This document shows, piece after piece, positions 25,400 through 33,837 of a stretch of 64,000 nucleotides of DNA. This DNA comes from Candidatus Poribacteria bacterium (GTDB lineage: Bacteria > Poribacteria > WGA-4E > PCPOR2b). The stretch covers positions 22,960 through 86,959 of the forward strand of contig JAJDUM010000117.1 in the NCBI GenBank assembly GCA_022826645.1, given 5' to 3'. The first letter of the stretch is position 1; each line of letters begins with the position of its first letter. The notes beneath the pieces were generated by a model that worked only from the letters and a program-made list of their open reading frames with translations, ran no database searches and was not told the origin of the DNA. The position numbers were made by a program, and so were the translations under genes.

Positions 25400-27040
25400 T
25401 TAACCCTGTGGCACGGGAGGGTCTTGTTCTGGGGCAGCCCTCGATTCGAGTGTCTCAATAACACCGGCACCGATACTATCGCCCCAGACGTTGATGGTTG
25501 TCCGGCATCGGTCAAGGAACCAATCGATAGTCAGGATTAACCCGATACCCTCAATCGGCAGCCCAACAGCTTTTAAGACAATCACCATTGTCACCAGACC
25601 CGCTTCCGGGATACCTGCGGCACCGATGGCAGCAATCGTCGCCGTCAGAAAGATCACGACCTGCTCCACAGGACCTAAGGTGATTCCATAGACCTGCGCG
25701 ATGAACATTGCAGCGACAGCTTCGTAGAGGGCAGTGCCGTCCATGTTAATTGTCGCACCAAGTGGTAAGACGAAACTTGAAGTCCGATTGGATATGCCGT
25801 TTTTCTTCTCGGTGCCTTCCATCGTCAACGGCAGCGTCGCTGAACTTGATGCTGTGGAGAAAGCGTTTAACAGGGCTGCCCCCATCCCTTTTGCATAGGC
25901 CAACGGATTGCGCCTGCCGACTAGAAAAAGGATTATCGGCAACACAACCAAGGCGTGTATAGCAAGTCCAAATATGACAGTGAAACTATATTTCCCAACG
26001 GCAAGCAGCTCCGGCAGAAATTTGGTGAATCCACCGGCGCGCCCAATGCGCCCTGCAACTAATCCAAAGATGCCAATGGGTGCGAAAATCATAATCCAGT
26101 GCACAATACGCATAACGCCATCGTTCAGCACTGAAATAAAATTAATGGCATTCTGTCCCCGTTCACCCAAGATGGAAAATGCACAGCCAATCAGCAGTGA
26201 GAAAAAGATCAGCGGGAGGATATCCGTCCGCACCATCGCGTTGAACAGGTTTCGCGGAATCAAGCCCTCTTTCCCGGTCTCCTCGTTTCCAATCAAGACT
26301 TCCGACAAGATATTGCCGATGTTTCTCTCTTCTTTTCCACGCACCGCTCCGGCGATAGGCAGATCAATCTTTACGCCTTTTCCTTCGGGTTGAAGTTCCG
26401 GTTCATCGGAAACAAGTTGTCCTCCAACACGCCGGAAGGGCAGGCGTGTGCCATCCTCCGCTTCGATATAGACTTCCTCGCCGCCTTGGGTAGGTTCCCA
26501 CAATTTTACTGTGGCAGAGTTTCCAGTCATTGACTGAATTGCACCCTGCACCCCTTGATCAGGTAGAATCAGCGCATACCTGTCATCATAACCTGTTTGT
26601 TCCCAAGTACCGTCCGTTAAAGTGACAGTGCGATTGTTTTCACCACCAACTGTATACGTATACTCTGGATGATCTGCGCCGCGAGAAATCCCTTTTCCCG
26701 GTTGTACAATATTGACCAAGATGATGCCGATGAGCACCGAAATCCCAGTGGTCGCCATGTAATAGAGGACGGTGCGTCCGCCTATTGGACCGAGGTTGCG
26801 GATATCGCCTAAGCCGGTAATGCCAACAACCATCGAAAACATGACCAGCGGGACGACAATCATTTTCAGGGCATTTAGGAATATGTCACCAAGAAGAGTA
26901 GTTTTTGCAGCGAAATTTGGTATCCAACCGCCAACGACAAGCCCAAGGATGATAGCAATGACGATGCCGATGAGAATACGCTGCCCACCACTTCCTCCCG
27001 TTGAGGCTTCGTCAGATACGGAGGGATCTGTTTGGAGCAT
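25400..27040 (-). CDS. Dicarboxylate/glutamate:cation symporter with enlarged loop
   Basis: A 546-residue member of the DAACS (GltP/DctA) family. Conserved elements include the serine-rich hairpin STASSSATLPLT, the cation/substrate segment NMDGTALYEAVAAMFIAQ, IPEAGLVTMVIVLKAVGLP (hairpin 2) and DRCRTTINVWGDS in helix 8. The family is usually about 400-450 residues. The excess is a soluble stretch of about 100-130 residues after helix 3 (from PGKGISRG to LIPRNLF) that includes beta-like repeats (YTYTVGGENNRTVTL, DRYALILPDQGVQG). This corresponds to the flexible outer loop between helices 3 and 4. AAAGGGGG precedes the ATG. It probably imports C4-dicarboxylates or acidic amino acids. Confidence 0.92.
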   Translation of the reverse strand: MLQTDPSVSDEASTGGSGGQRILIGIVIAIILGLVVGGWIPNFAAKTTLLGDIFLNALKMIVVPLVMFSMVVGITGLGDIRNLGPIGGRTVLYYMATTGISVLIGIILVNIVQPGKGISRGADHPEYTYTVGGENNRTVTLTDGTWEQTGYDDRYALILPDQGVQGAIQSMTGNSATVKLWEPTQGGEEVYIEAEDGTRLPFRRVGGQLVSDEPELQPEGKGVKIDLPIAGAVRGKEERNIGNILSEVLIGNEETGKEGLIPRNLFNAMVRTDILPLIFFSLLIGCAFSILGERGQNAINFISVLNDGVMRIVHWIMIFAPIGIFGLVAGRIGRAGGFTKFLPELLAVGKYSFTVIFGLAIHALVVLPIILFLVGRRNPLAYAKGMGAALLNAFSTASSSATLPLTMEGTEKKNGISNRTSSFVLPLGATINMDGTALYEAVAAMFIAQVYGITLGPVEQVVIFLTATIAAIGAAGIPEAGLVTMVIVLKAVGLPIEGIGLILTIDWFLDRCRTTINVWGDSIGAGVIETLESRAAPEQDPPVPQG

Positions 27041-27117
27041 TTGTTAGCCCCCTTTCAGCGGCGCGATACGAAGGATTGGATAAAAGTCCTTATCTACATT
27101 CAAGAAAGACTTCAGAA

Positions 27118-30100
27118 TCACTCGCCCAACGAGTTGAGGTAATCTCTCACCAGCCGGATCTGTTCTTCGGCATCGTCGACCCCAAAGCCGTCAACAGGTT
27201 GATGTACGCCACCAATCTTGGGCCATGCTTGCGGCATTGCAGTTCCCGGTTGGAAGGATTGTGGATCTTTGAGCCAGTCAATGACCCAGTCAGCTTTGAG
27301 ACGACTCTTTGCCAGTGCAAGGTCGGGGCGGCCTGTTTTATCGCTGCCCGGTGGGATAACTTCACCTTGTTCCGGATGACAGGAGATACACTGGAGCACG
27401 TCAAAAATCCGCTTTCCGACACGGAGTTCCCTTTGAGACGATGGCTGTAATGCAATGGTCTCATAGGGGAACACCTCATCGTCAAGTGCGGAGAAGTATT
27501 TTACAAGTGCAGTCGCTTCCTCGTCTGAGAAGCCGAAAGTCGGCATCCGGACTTCAAGCCCGTAGCGGATAGGGGTTGGTGTTTTGAGGAACTCGAACAA
27601 CCAATCTGGATAAACCTTGGCACCTTGCGCTTGCAAAGTAGGTGGGGCAAAGCGCTTGGCATTCAGCATGTCCAAGTCTTGGTTAGCAGCGACCACATTT
27701 ACGAAATCGCCGCCTTTCCCTTCAATGTCATGGCATCCGGTACAGTTGTATTTTTTCGCTAACCGGCGCCCAGCATCGATTTGCCGCGTCTTCTCGCTCG
27801 GTTGATGGATGTAGCTCACCGGGTATTTTGTAGGTTGGAAACTCTTGAGTAGAACAGCAAGGGCGCGCGCCTCCTCGTCACCGATGGTGTGTTCGCTAAA
27901 GACAGGCATTCGGGAGACGATGCGGCGTGTTTGGTAGCGCCTGGGGTTGGTTACTTTGCCGACCGTCCAACCGTGCCAGCTGTGTTCAACATCTGCCGTA
28001 TCTCCGAAGTCCAATTCATCAACGGTTTTGGCCCCAAATTCACCGAGATCCGCACCGACCTTTGATTCATTCTCAAAGCCGGGGATACTATGACACCCAA
28101 AGCAACCGTACGTGCGAACCAGCTTTTCGCCTTCCATTGGATCCACCGCTGCGTGCGGGTTTTCGTTGCCGGCAATAGGAGATGGTGTTGTCTCTTGCAG
28201 CGACATTAGATAGGCTACTGCATTGCTCACCTCAGTCTTAGTAAGACGTAGACTGGGCATAACGGTGTCGGGGTCGTAAGCTCTTGGATCGCTGATCCAT
28301 TGGCGTAGGAATTGTGGTGTGAGTTTGCTGCCGACACCATCCAATGTTGGGGCGAAATCACTTCCGAGCCCGTCAACAGTATGACATGACAGACAGCCAA
28401 CTGATTTTACAACCTGCTCACCTGCGGCAATTGTACGGGGCGCTGTTGAGTATGAGGCATCGCCTTGATCTATTGCCGGGTCTTTCATCTGCGCCAAGTA
28501 TGCGGCAATTGATTTCACTTCATCAACAACGCGGTCAACGGCAGTGTCAGGATAAGGATACTTCGTGCCGTCGTCCTTTTGGAGGATAATGCCGGTGTCG
28601 GTTTTGGTGACGATGCCGTAGTGCTTATTTCCATTTTTGAGGTACACCGCTTGGGTCAACTTTTCGACGGGGAAGAAATCTGGCATCTTGGTCTCTGGCA
28701 GATAGGCGGTCGGCTGTTTAATCCACCCTTCCAACCAATCAACGCTGTTAACTTTACTGCCGATTTTGGCGAGCGACGGGCCAACTTTGTCGAGGTCTGC
28801 TAACACCGAATATCCCTCAACAGCATGACAGCCGTGACACCCGACATCTTCAAATAGCGCCATCCCCTTCGAGAGGACAGGCGAATAATCTTGGAGCTGC
28901 CCGGTCTCCGGATTGACGGCATCCAACATCATCACGCCATCGTGGCAGCGACGACAGTTGGACTCCATATAGCCGTGTAATTCTTCTGAGACTTTACCGG
29001 TGTGTTCATCCAACCCCAAGACAGGCGTCAGCCAAAATTCTTTCTTGTGGTCTAGAGCGTGTGCGGCTATTTCAGTTAGCCCTTGTCCCTGCCCACCGTG
29101 GCAGGGGGTGCATCCAAATCTTTCACCGGGGTGTTTACCGAGCAGCACATCCCGGTGAGGATGCGTCCGAAGCACGGGATCGTATCCAGTCTCATAAGCG
29201 ATTTCGACGAGGTCGGCATAAACATCCGGATCGGTAAAGGTCAACTTGCCATCTTCGCTTAACTCATAACTACCCTCTTCGGCATCTTCCTCATCAATAA
29301 ACACCGTCTCACTCCCCGTTTTAATGTAGGGATGTTTTAGTTGGAGCGTAAGGTTGTTTTCGCCGTCCCCTTCAATCTCCTCAAACTGCTCTTTAGCATA
29401 TCCGTCGTATCCCGCTTTATCCGAAGCGAAGTGACAGGTGGCGCATCGGTCTGCCGTATAATCAAAATCTTCAATGTAGTACTGCACAACTGTACGTGTC
29501 TTTGTGAAGGGGCTTTCCGCCAATGTGCCGATGAAAGTGCGCTTAATGCCGCCAACGGAATGGAGTTTCGCCTCAAGTCTATCGACCTCCGCGTATTTCG
29601 CTTTATCTGCTTTCGCAGCCTCGATTTTCGCCTGAAGTTCACCAATCTTTGCAGCAGATTTGGTATCTGCTGCATTGTATTTTCGGACTAGGAGATATTC
29701 GGCTAAAGCTGCCTCAACGTGTCCGTTGGCGTCATAAACCTCGGCGAGGTCTTTATAGGCATCGGCGAGGTTCCGTTGTGCTGCGAGCACTGCATCGGTC
29801 AGTCCTCCCTCAATCCGGCTTTCAAACTCATCTAATTTCTTTTTCCATTTTTCGGCTCCCTCTTTGTCGCCGTGGTGTAGCGCATACTGATACTTATAGT
29901 TGACTGCATCCGACTCACTCTGGTCAAATTTACGTTCCTGCAAGGCTTCTTCCAGTTTTATCTGTAACCCTGCAATTGTACCTCTTAGCGTTTTCTCCTG
30001 TTTAGGGTCAATCTCTTGAGGCGCTTCAATCTCAGGCAGATCCTGTTTTGCATTTTCCAACTCAATTTTGGTTTTCTGATATTCGTATTCGTAGAATTGC

Positions 30101-30243
30101 CGCTGAATCTCCTTCCATGGTCGTCTGGTAATGGTTTCGTTATAGAAGCCCCACAGAGTTACAAATCCCAACAAACCGGAAAGGATAAAAAATAGCGCTG
30201 CGTAAGATTTTTCCTCAACCCGAACTTCTTTATTGCTCCTCAC
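27118..30243 (-). CDS. Octaheme cytochrome c of a b6f-like complex
   Basis: A 1041-residue protein beginning at GTG. One N-terminal helix (about 14-32) is followed by a long charged helical/coiled-coil region to about 245. Eight CxxCH sites follow: CATCH near 269, CTPCH near 380, CRRCH near 430, CHGCH near 468, CLSCH near 616, CFGCH near 713, CTGCH near 833, CISCH near 951. The last four lie in repeated class I cytochrome c domains, each ending in an MP motif (TVMPSLRL, SRMPVFSEH, VRMPTFGF, TAMPQAWP). It is the last gene of the Rieske/cytochrome b operon and takes the place of cytochrome c1/f. The multi-domain chain could deliver electrons far from the quinol site. Confidence 0.93.
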   Translation of the reverse strand: MRSNKEVRVEEKSYAALFFILSGLLGFVTLWGFYNETITRRPWKEIQRQFYEYEYQKTKIELENAKQDLPEIEAPQEIDPKQEKTLRGTIAGLQIKLEEALQERKFDQSESDAVNYKYQYALHHGDKEGAEKWKKKLDEFESRIEGGLTDAVLAAQRNLADAYKDLAEVYDANGHVEAALAEYLLVRKYNAADTKSAAKIGELQAKIEAAKADKAKYAEVDRLEAKLHSVGGIKRTFIGTLAESPFTKTRTVVQYYIEDFDYTADRCATCHFASDKAGYDGYAKEQFEEIEGDGENNLTLQLKHPYIKTGSETVFIDEEDAEEGSYELSEDGKLTFTDPDVYADLVEIAYETGYDPVLRTHPHRDVLLGKHPGERFGCTPCHGGQGQGLTEIAAHALDHKKEFWLTPVLGLDEHTGKVSEELHGYMESNCRRCHDGVMMLDAVNPETGQLQDYSPVLSKGMALFEDVGCHGCHAVEGYSVLADLDKVGPSLAKIGSKVNSVDWLEGWIKQPTAYLPETKMPDFFPVEKLTQAVYLKNGNKHYGIVTKTDTGIILQKDDGTKYPYPDTAVDRVVDEVKSIAAYLAQMKDPAIDQGDASYSTAPRTIAAGEQVVKSVGCLSCHTVDGLGSDFAPTLDGVGSKLTPQFLRQWISDPRAYDPDTVMPSLRLTKTEVSNAVAYLMSLQETTPSPIAGNENPHAAVDPMEGEKLVRTYGCFGCHSIPGFENESKVGADLGEFGAKTVDELDFGDTADVEHSWHGWTVGKVTNPRRYQTRRIVSRMPVFSEHTIGDEEARALAVLLKSFQPTKYPVSYIHQPSEKTRQIDAGRRLAKKYNCTGCHDIEGKGGDFVNVVAANQDLDMLNAKRFAPPTLQAQGAKVYPDWLFEFLKTPTPIRYGLEVRMPTFGFSDEEATALVKYFSALDDEVFPYETIALQPSSQRELRVGKRIFDVLQCISCHPEQGEVIPPGSDKTGRPDLALAKSRLKADWVIDWLKDPQSFQPGTAMPQAWPKIGGVHQPVDGFGVDDAEEQIRLVRDYLNSLGE

Positions 30244-30300
30244 GATTCCTATTGACTCCTTACTGTTTGAATGGACGAATTACATATTATCCAATACGCC

Positions 30301-31167
30301 TTAGATATTAAACCACGGAGAAACCCAAATGTACTTGATATTCAATGTCCACCGAAGAATCATCTTGATTGGCAAAGACATCATCGTTAAGAACAGGAAT
30401 GAAACCACGATGTATCGCACCAATCCCAACTCTTGAAGAAATTTGCTGGTTCCTCTTTTCAGAAAATAATAGATGGGACCTAAAGCAAAATATCCGACGA
30501 CAACACACATACCGAAGATACCGGCGGGCTGTTCATTGCGGATGCCAAATAGGTAAGAGAGGTTGACGTTGGTTAACGGTACGATTTTGTGCGGATCCCA
30601 CTCTTTCCATGGGGCGAAAAAGTTCCAACCGGGTCCTCTCAGGAAGGTACCGACGACCATTAACACAATCCATAACACGAAAAAGCCGAAACAGAAGGTT
30701 ATAAGTGCGAACGGACGCTCTTTTAGGGTATAGTAACCTTTCCCTTTGGGATTGATATCTATATAGGGAATGGCAATTAAACCGGCGATAATCAACCCTG
30801 GCAAAACAACGCCTGCAATCCACGGATCAAAGTAAACCAACATCTCTTGTAATGCGAGGAAATACCATGGAGCTTTAGATGGATTCGGGGTTATTGTCGG
30901 GTCGCTCGGCTCTTCGAGTGGGGCATCAATGGTAATAGACCATATCCCCAGAACGAGCATTGTAATGATTGCACAGAGAAATTCGTTGCGGCAAAGGTAG
31001 GGCCAGCAGTAGACTTTATCGTTAAGTGCTGCTTCTGCGGGTGTGCCGGCTAGGTCATTTCTGCGTCCTTGGCTGAATGCGAGCCAAGTGAAGAAAGGTA
31101 ACAACAACACAATCGCAACAATCGGAACGTTATCCGGCTTCGTAACCAATAAAAGAAAATACTCCAT
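30301..31167 (-). CDS. Cytochrome b C-terminal part (b6f subunit IV-like)
   Basis: A 288-residue membrane protein equivalent to cytochrome b6f subunit IV. The quinol-site loop reads PSKAPWYFLALQEML; the canonical PEWY is APWY here, a variant seen in other bacteria with split cytochromes b. Downstream helices include VVLPGLIIAGLIAIPYI (with the conserved P..DINP) and FCFGFFVLWIVLMVVG. An N-terminal helix not present in plant subunit IV (PIVAIVLLLPFFTWLAF) precedes the core. GAGGTGATAT lies before the ATG. It is directly downstream of the cytochrome b N-terminal gene and upstream of the octaheme gene. Confidence 0.93.
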   Translation of the reverse strand: MEYFLLLVTKPDNVPIVAIVLLLPFFTWLAFSQGRRNDLAGTPAEAALNDKVYCWPYLCRNEFLCAIITMLVLGIWSITIDAPLEEPSDPTITPNPSKAPWYFLALQEMLVYFDPWIAGVVLPGLIIAGLIAIPYIDINPKGKGYYTLKERPFALITFCFGFFVLWIVLMVVGTFLRGPGWNFFAPWKEWDPHKIVPLTNVNLSYLFGIRNEQPAGIFGMCVVVGYFALGPIYYFLKRGTSKFLQELGLVRYIVVSFLFLTMMSLPIKMILRWTLNIKYIWVSPWFNI

Positions 31168-31208
31168 ATATCACCTCACTGAAAATAGGTATTGAAATGA
31201 ATTCAGTT

Positions 31209-31982
31209 CTACAGGGGTCCAGAAATACCGCCATCCTTGCGGACACGCCAGAAGTGTAGAGCCATCAACACGCTTGCCAAAAGCGGCACAGCAACACAGT
31301 GCAGGATGTAAAATCGCAAGAGCGTTGAGGGCCCGACAATTGTCCCACCAAGGAGGGCAAATCGCACATCATTCGCTTGCGTGACAATATCCTGCGGGGC
31401 GAAGGGCCCTTCATGCCCTAAGACGGGTGTCGCTCGCGCCATGTTTGTTCCAACAGTGACCGCCCAGAATGCGAGCTGATCCCACGGTAGCAGGTAGCCG
31501 GTAAAACTGAGAAAGAAGGTGACAAGCAGTAGGATGACGCCGACACCCCAGTTAAATTCACGAGGTTTTTTATAGGATCCTGTCAGGAAAACACGGAACA
31601 TGTGGAGCATAACTGCGATGACCATGCCGTGGGCTGCCCAACGGTGCATATTGCGCAGGAGCATTCCGAACGGGATGTCAAACTCAAGATATTGTATATC
31701 GCGGAATGCGTATTCTGCGGTGGGACGATAATAGAACATTAACAACACACCGGTAACGGCGGTGACAAGAAACATCAGAAAGGTGATCCCGCCCATGCAC
31801 CATGTAAATCGGAAGTTAATCGCGTGGCGGGTGACGCGGGGAGGATGCAGATGGAGCCAGACATTTTGGAGAACTTGAAGGGTGTATCGTCTTCCTGTTT
31901 TCTCGTAGCCGTGGCGAAACATCGACTGCCAGATTTGGTTGTTTGTGATTTTCTCTTTTAATCCATTACGTCTTTCATTCAT
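31209..31982 (-). CDS. Cytochrome b N-terminal part (b6-like), with heme c_i cysteine candidate
   Basis: A 257-residue four-helix diheme cytochrome b. Heme b ligands are His113 and His127 in MHRWAAHGMVIAVMLHMF, and His228 and His243 in FYILHCVAVPLL and ALHFWRVRKDGG. The 228-243 spacing (14 residues between) is of the b6f type rather than bc1. Cys62 in TWCMGGITFLMF aligns with the cytochrome b6 cysteine that covalently holds the extra heme c_i (b6: CLGGITLT). LLPWDQLAFWAVTVG supplies the cd loop. The split architecture and the cysteine both indicate a b6f/menaquinol-type complex. Confidence 0.95.
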   Translation of the reverse strand: MNERRNGLKEKITNNQIWQSMFRHGYEKTGRRYTLQVLQNVWLHLHPPRVTRHAINFRFTWCMGGITFLMFLVTAVTGVLLMFYYRPTAEYAFRDIQYLEFDIPFGMLLRNMHRWAAHGMVIAVMLHMFRVFLTGSYKKPREFNWGVGVILLLVTFFLSFTGYLLPWDQLAFWAVTVGTNMARATPVLGHEGPFAPQDIVTQANDVRFALLGGTIVGPSTLLRFYILHCVAVPLLASVLMALHFWRVRKDGGISGPL

Positions 31983-32145
31983 AGCAACGACTCAGCCTAC
32001 CTCGCTTCAGCATAACCAAGGCTGTATAGCTCCTTTCTTGCTCAATTCAAGTTTACCATCAAGACTGTACCAAGGAAGTATAATTTAATTGGATAGGGCA
32101 TAACAACGGTCAGGAGAGAATGTAATTGATGAGTTTGCCACTTCA

Positions 32146-32634
32146 CTAAATCCTTAAAGTAGATCCTGGCTTCCCCCAATCGCCCCGCTCCTCTAGAAAT
32201 TTCACGGATTTATCAATCAGGAGTTGTCCATCCTCCGCCAGTGTAATTTGCACACGCTCAAGGGGTCTCGGTGCGGGCCCTTCAAAGTGCATCCCTTCGC
32301 GGTCAAATCCGCTACCGTGACAAGGACATTTAAATTTATTTTCAGATGCAAACCATCGAGGGGTGCAGCCGAGATGCGTGCAGATTGCGACCAACGCATA
32401 AAACTCACCATCCTCTTTCCGAACAATCCAGACACCATATGGATTTTTTTTGAACTTCTCGCTAACCGTTCCGGGCGGATATTCACCGGGAAATCCGGCC
32501 TTAAAGACCGAGGATGGTTCAAAAAGGACTCGCGGATATAAGAATCGAATCAATCCAGGACCAAAGGCAAGCCCAGCGGCGGCGAGGAAATTCCCCCAGC
32601 CCAAAAACTTAAAAAATGAACGTCGAGATAACAC
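32146..32634 (-). CDS. Rieske iron-sulfur protein
   Basis: A 162-residue Rieske subunit of the quinol-oxidising complex. The Tat-type signal SRRSFFKFLGWGNFLAAAGLA indicates folded export of the [2Fe-2S] protein. Cluster motifs are CTHLGCTP and CPCHGSGFD, with the bridging disulfide cysteines in the normal place (third and fifth Cys). I take the GTG at 32634 as start because GAGGT sits seven bases upstream; an earlier in-frame GTG at 32643 lies inside that signal. It opens the operon Rieske, cytochrome b-N, cytochrome b-C, octaheme c. Confidence 0.95.
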   Translation of the reverse strand: MLSRRSFFKFLGWGNFLAAAGLAFGPGLIRFLYPRVLFEPSSVFKAGFPGEYPPGTVSEKFKKNPYGVWIVRKEDGEFYALVAICTHLGCTPRWFASENKFKCPCHGSGFDREGMHFEGPAPRPLERVQITLAEDGQLLIDKSVKFLEERGDWGKPGSTLRI

Positions 32635-32784
32635 CAAGTTCACCTCAGATTGAAAGTTTGTGGAATTTAGTCAAACGGTGTGTAAACAGCAAAGGACACG
32701 ATCCGAGTATTTAAACTGCATTATCGAACCGGCAGTCATTATAGCACGACATAAAAGAGAGATCAAGGCATAAAATAGAGGGGT

Positions 32785-32800
32785 TCACGGATATCCGTGA
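32785..32800. promoter_or_regulatory. 16-bp palindromic operator candidate, copy 2
   Basis: TCACGGATATCCGTGA, identical to the site at 21143-21158, about 150 bases upstream of the Rieske start. It lies in the 340-bp gap 32635-32974, which has no other feature I can identify. Position and identity suggest joint control of the bc-type and CydA-like operons. Confidence 0.65.
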
Positions 32801-32974
32801 CTTCTATTTAGGGTGTAGATCGGAAAGAACACGACCGTGAAAATTGGCTGATAGCTCTGACCTCGGAGCGAAAAAAGCACCCAGAATTCACCAATGATAT
32901 TTTTCGATATTCATATGTGGATATGGTGCGATGTGAATCAACGCACGCCGTGCATATGTGCAGATTTCTATGGC

Positions 32975-33619
32975 TCAAGCATTCACCTTGACGTGTGTCC
33001 CCTCCATCTGCTCTACAACGTGCTGAATCATATCCTCAACTGTCTTGAAGGGATGGTCCGGATATTGTTCCAAACTAAAGTTCATGTCATTCGCCCCAAA
33101 GACGAACATATCAATACCCGGTTTGCCGAGGTGCCGTGCATTGGTTACAGCATCAATCGACTCCAGCTGTATGGCGAGGATGCCGTTATTGTTCCACCAT
33201 TCGGCATATTCGAGCCGGTCCATATCTGGCTTGAATCCGTATCCTGAACTGGGTCCCCAACTTCTTTTTCCGACTGGTGGGTAGTAGAACGCGTCTATCG
33301 CCTCATCGACCGTTTCCTCGTCCTCAACCTGTGGCACCACAATAGCGAATGGTCCGAGGTCAAGGTAATTACCAATCAGGTATGCCTGACGCGTATTTTT
33401 GATACGAAATTGGGTAGGCACGCCCAATTCGGTTGCCATCGCGCAAAATGAGACCAATCGATCTTCATTGAACGCTGCGTGCTGGCTGTCAATAGAGACC
33501 AGATCGTAGGAATCTTGACTAAGAAGGGCTTCGAGGTCGCTCTTGGATGCATCTATGGAAGATCCTGCGATTTTGAGGCTCCCGCCCTGATGTAGACGTT
33601 GCTTCAATGATTCTGCCAT
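32975..33619 (-). CDS. HpcH/HpaI-family aldolase
   Basis: A 214-residue TIM-barrel protein related to class II aldolases (2-keto-3-deoxy-sugar or 4-hydroxy-2-oxo-heptanedioate aldolases) and citrate-lyase beta-like proteins. DLVSIDSQHAAFN supplies the catalytic His, IVVPQVEDEETVDEAIDAFYYPPVGKRSWG (in parts) is the family's central block with the conserved P and G, and AIQLES provides a metal-binding Glu. It is somewhat shorter than the usual 250 residues at the C-terminus. A strong AAGGAGG precedes the ATG. The neighbouring dehydratase genes at 39-43 kb suggest a sugar-acid catabolic context, though they are not in the same operon. Confidence 0.85.
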   Translation of the reverse strand: MAESLKQRLHQGGSLKIAGSSIDASKSDLEALLSQDSYDLVSIDSQHAAFNEDRLVSFCAMATELGVPTQFRIKNTRQAYLIGNYLDLGPFAIVVPQVEDEETVDEAIDAFYYPPVGKRSWGPSSGYGFKPDMDRLEYAEWWNNNGILAIQLESIDAVTNARHLGKPGIDMFVFGANDMNFSLEQYPDHPFKTVEDMIQHVVEQMEGTHVKVNA

Positions 33620-33682
33620 GCCTTGTTACCTCCTTGATGTTGTTTGATAAATTATCTTCGTTCTTTATAGAAGTTTCTTGTC

Positions 33683-33698
33683 GCGATTTGAAAATCGC
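33683..33698. repeat. Short hairpin GCGATTT-GA-AAATCGC
   Basis: A 7-bp stem with two-base loop in the 218-bp gap between the aldolase and the nuclease-cyclophilin gene. It resembles a dispersed REP-type element. The rest of the gap holds only the palindrome at 33761-33778. Confidence 0.4.
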
Positions 33699-33760
33699 TC
33701 CTACCGTACGTTTTGTCTAGGATGGAATTCCAATTCCTGGCTATTGCGTCGGTTGTTGGT

Positions 33761-33778
33761 ATCCCAATAAATTGGGAT
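33761..33778 (-). repeat. 18-bp palindrome downstream of nuclease-cyclophilin gene
   Basis: ATCCCAAT-AA-ATTGGGAT is a perfect palindrome about 60 bases past the stop of the gene at 33838-35253. No T-run follows, so it could be a weak terminator or part of an intergenic repeat. Confidence 0.4.
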
Positions 33779-33837
33779 TTCACTTATATCCAACTTGCGG
33801 TTTATCAATTAGCAACTTGGGTTATTATACCAACTCC

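Noticed and set aside
13236..32634. Alternative Complex III (ActA-F) as an explanation for the cytochrome cluster
   Set aside because: No NrfD-like, molybdopterin-type ActB or pentaheme ActA sequence was found; the quinol-oxidising genes are clearly Rieske/cytochrome b.
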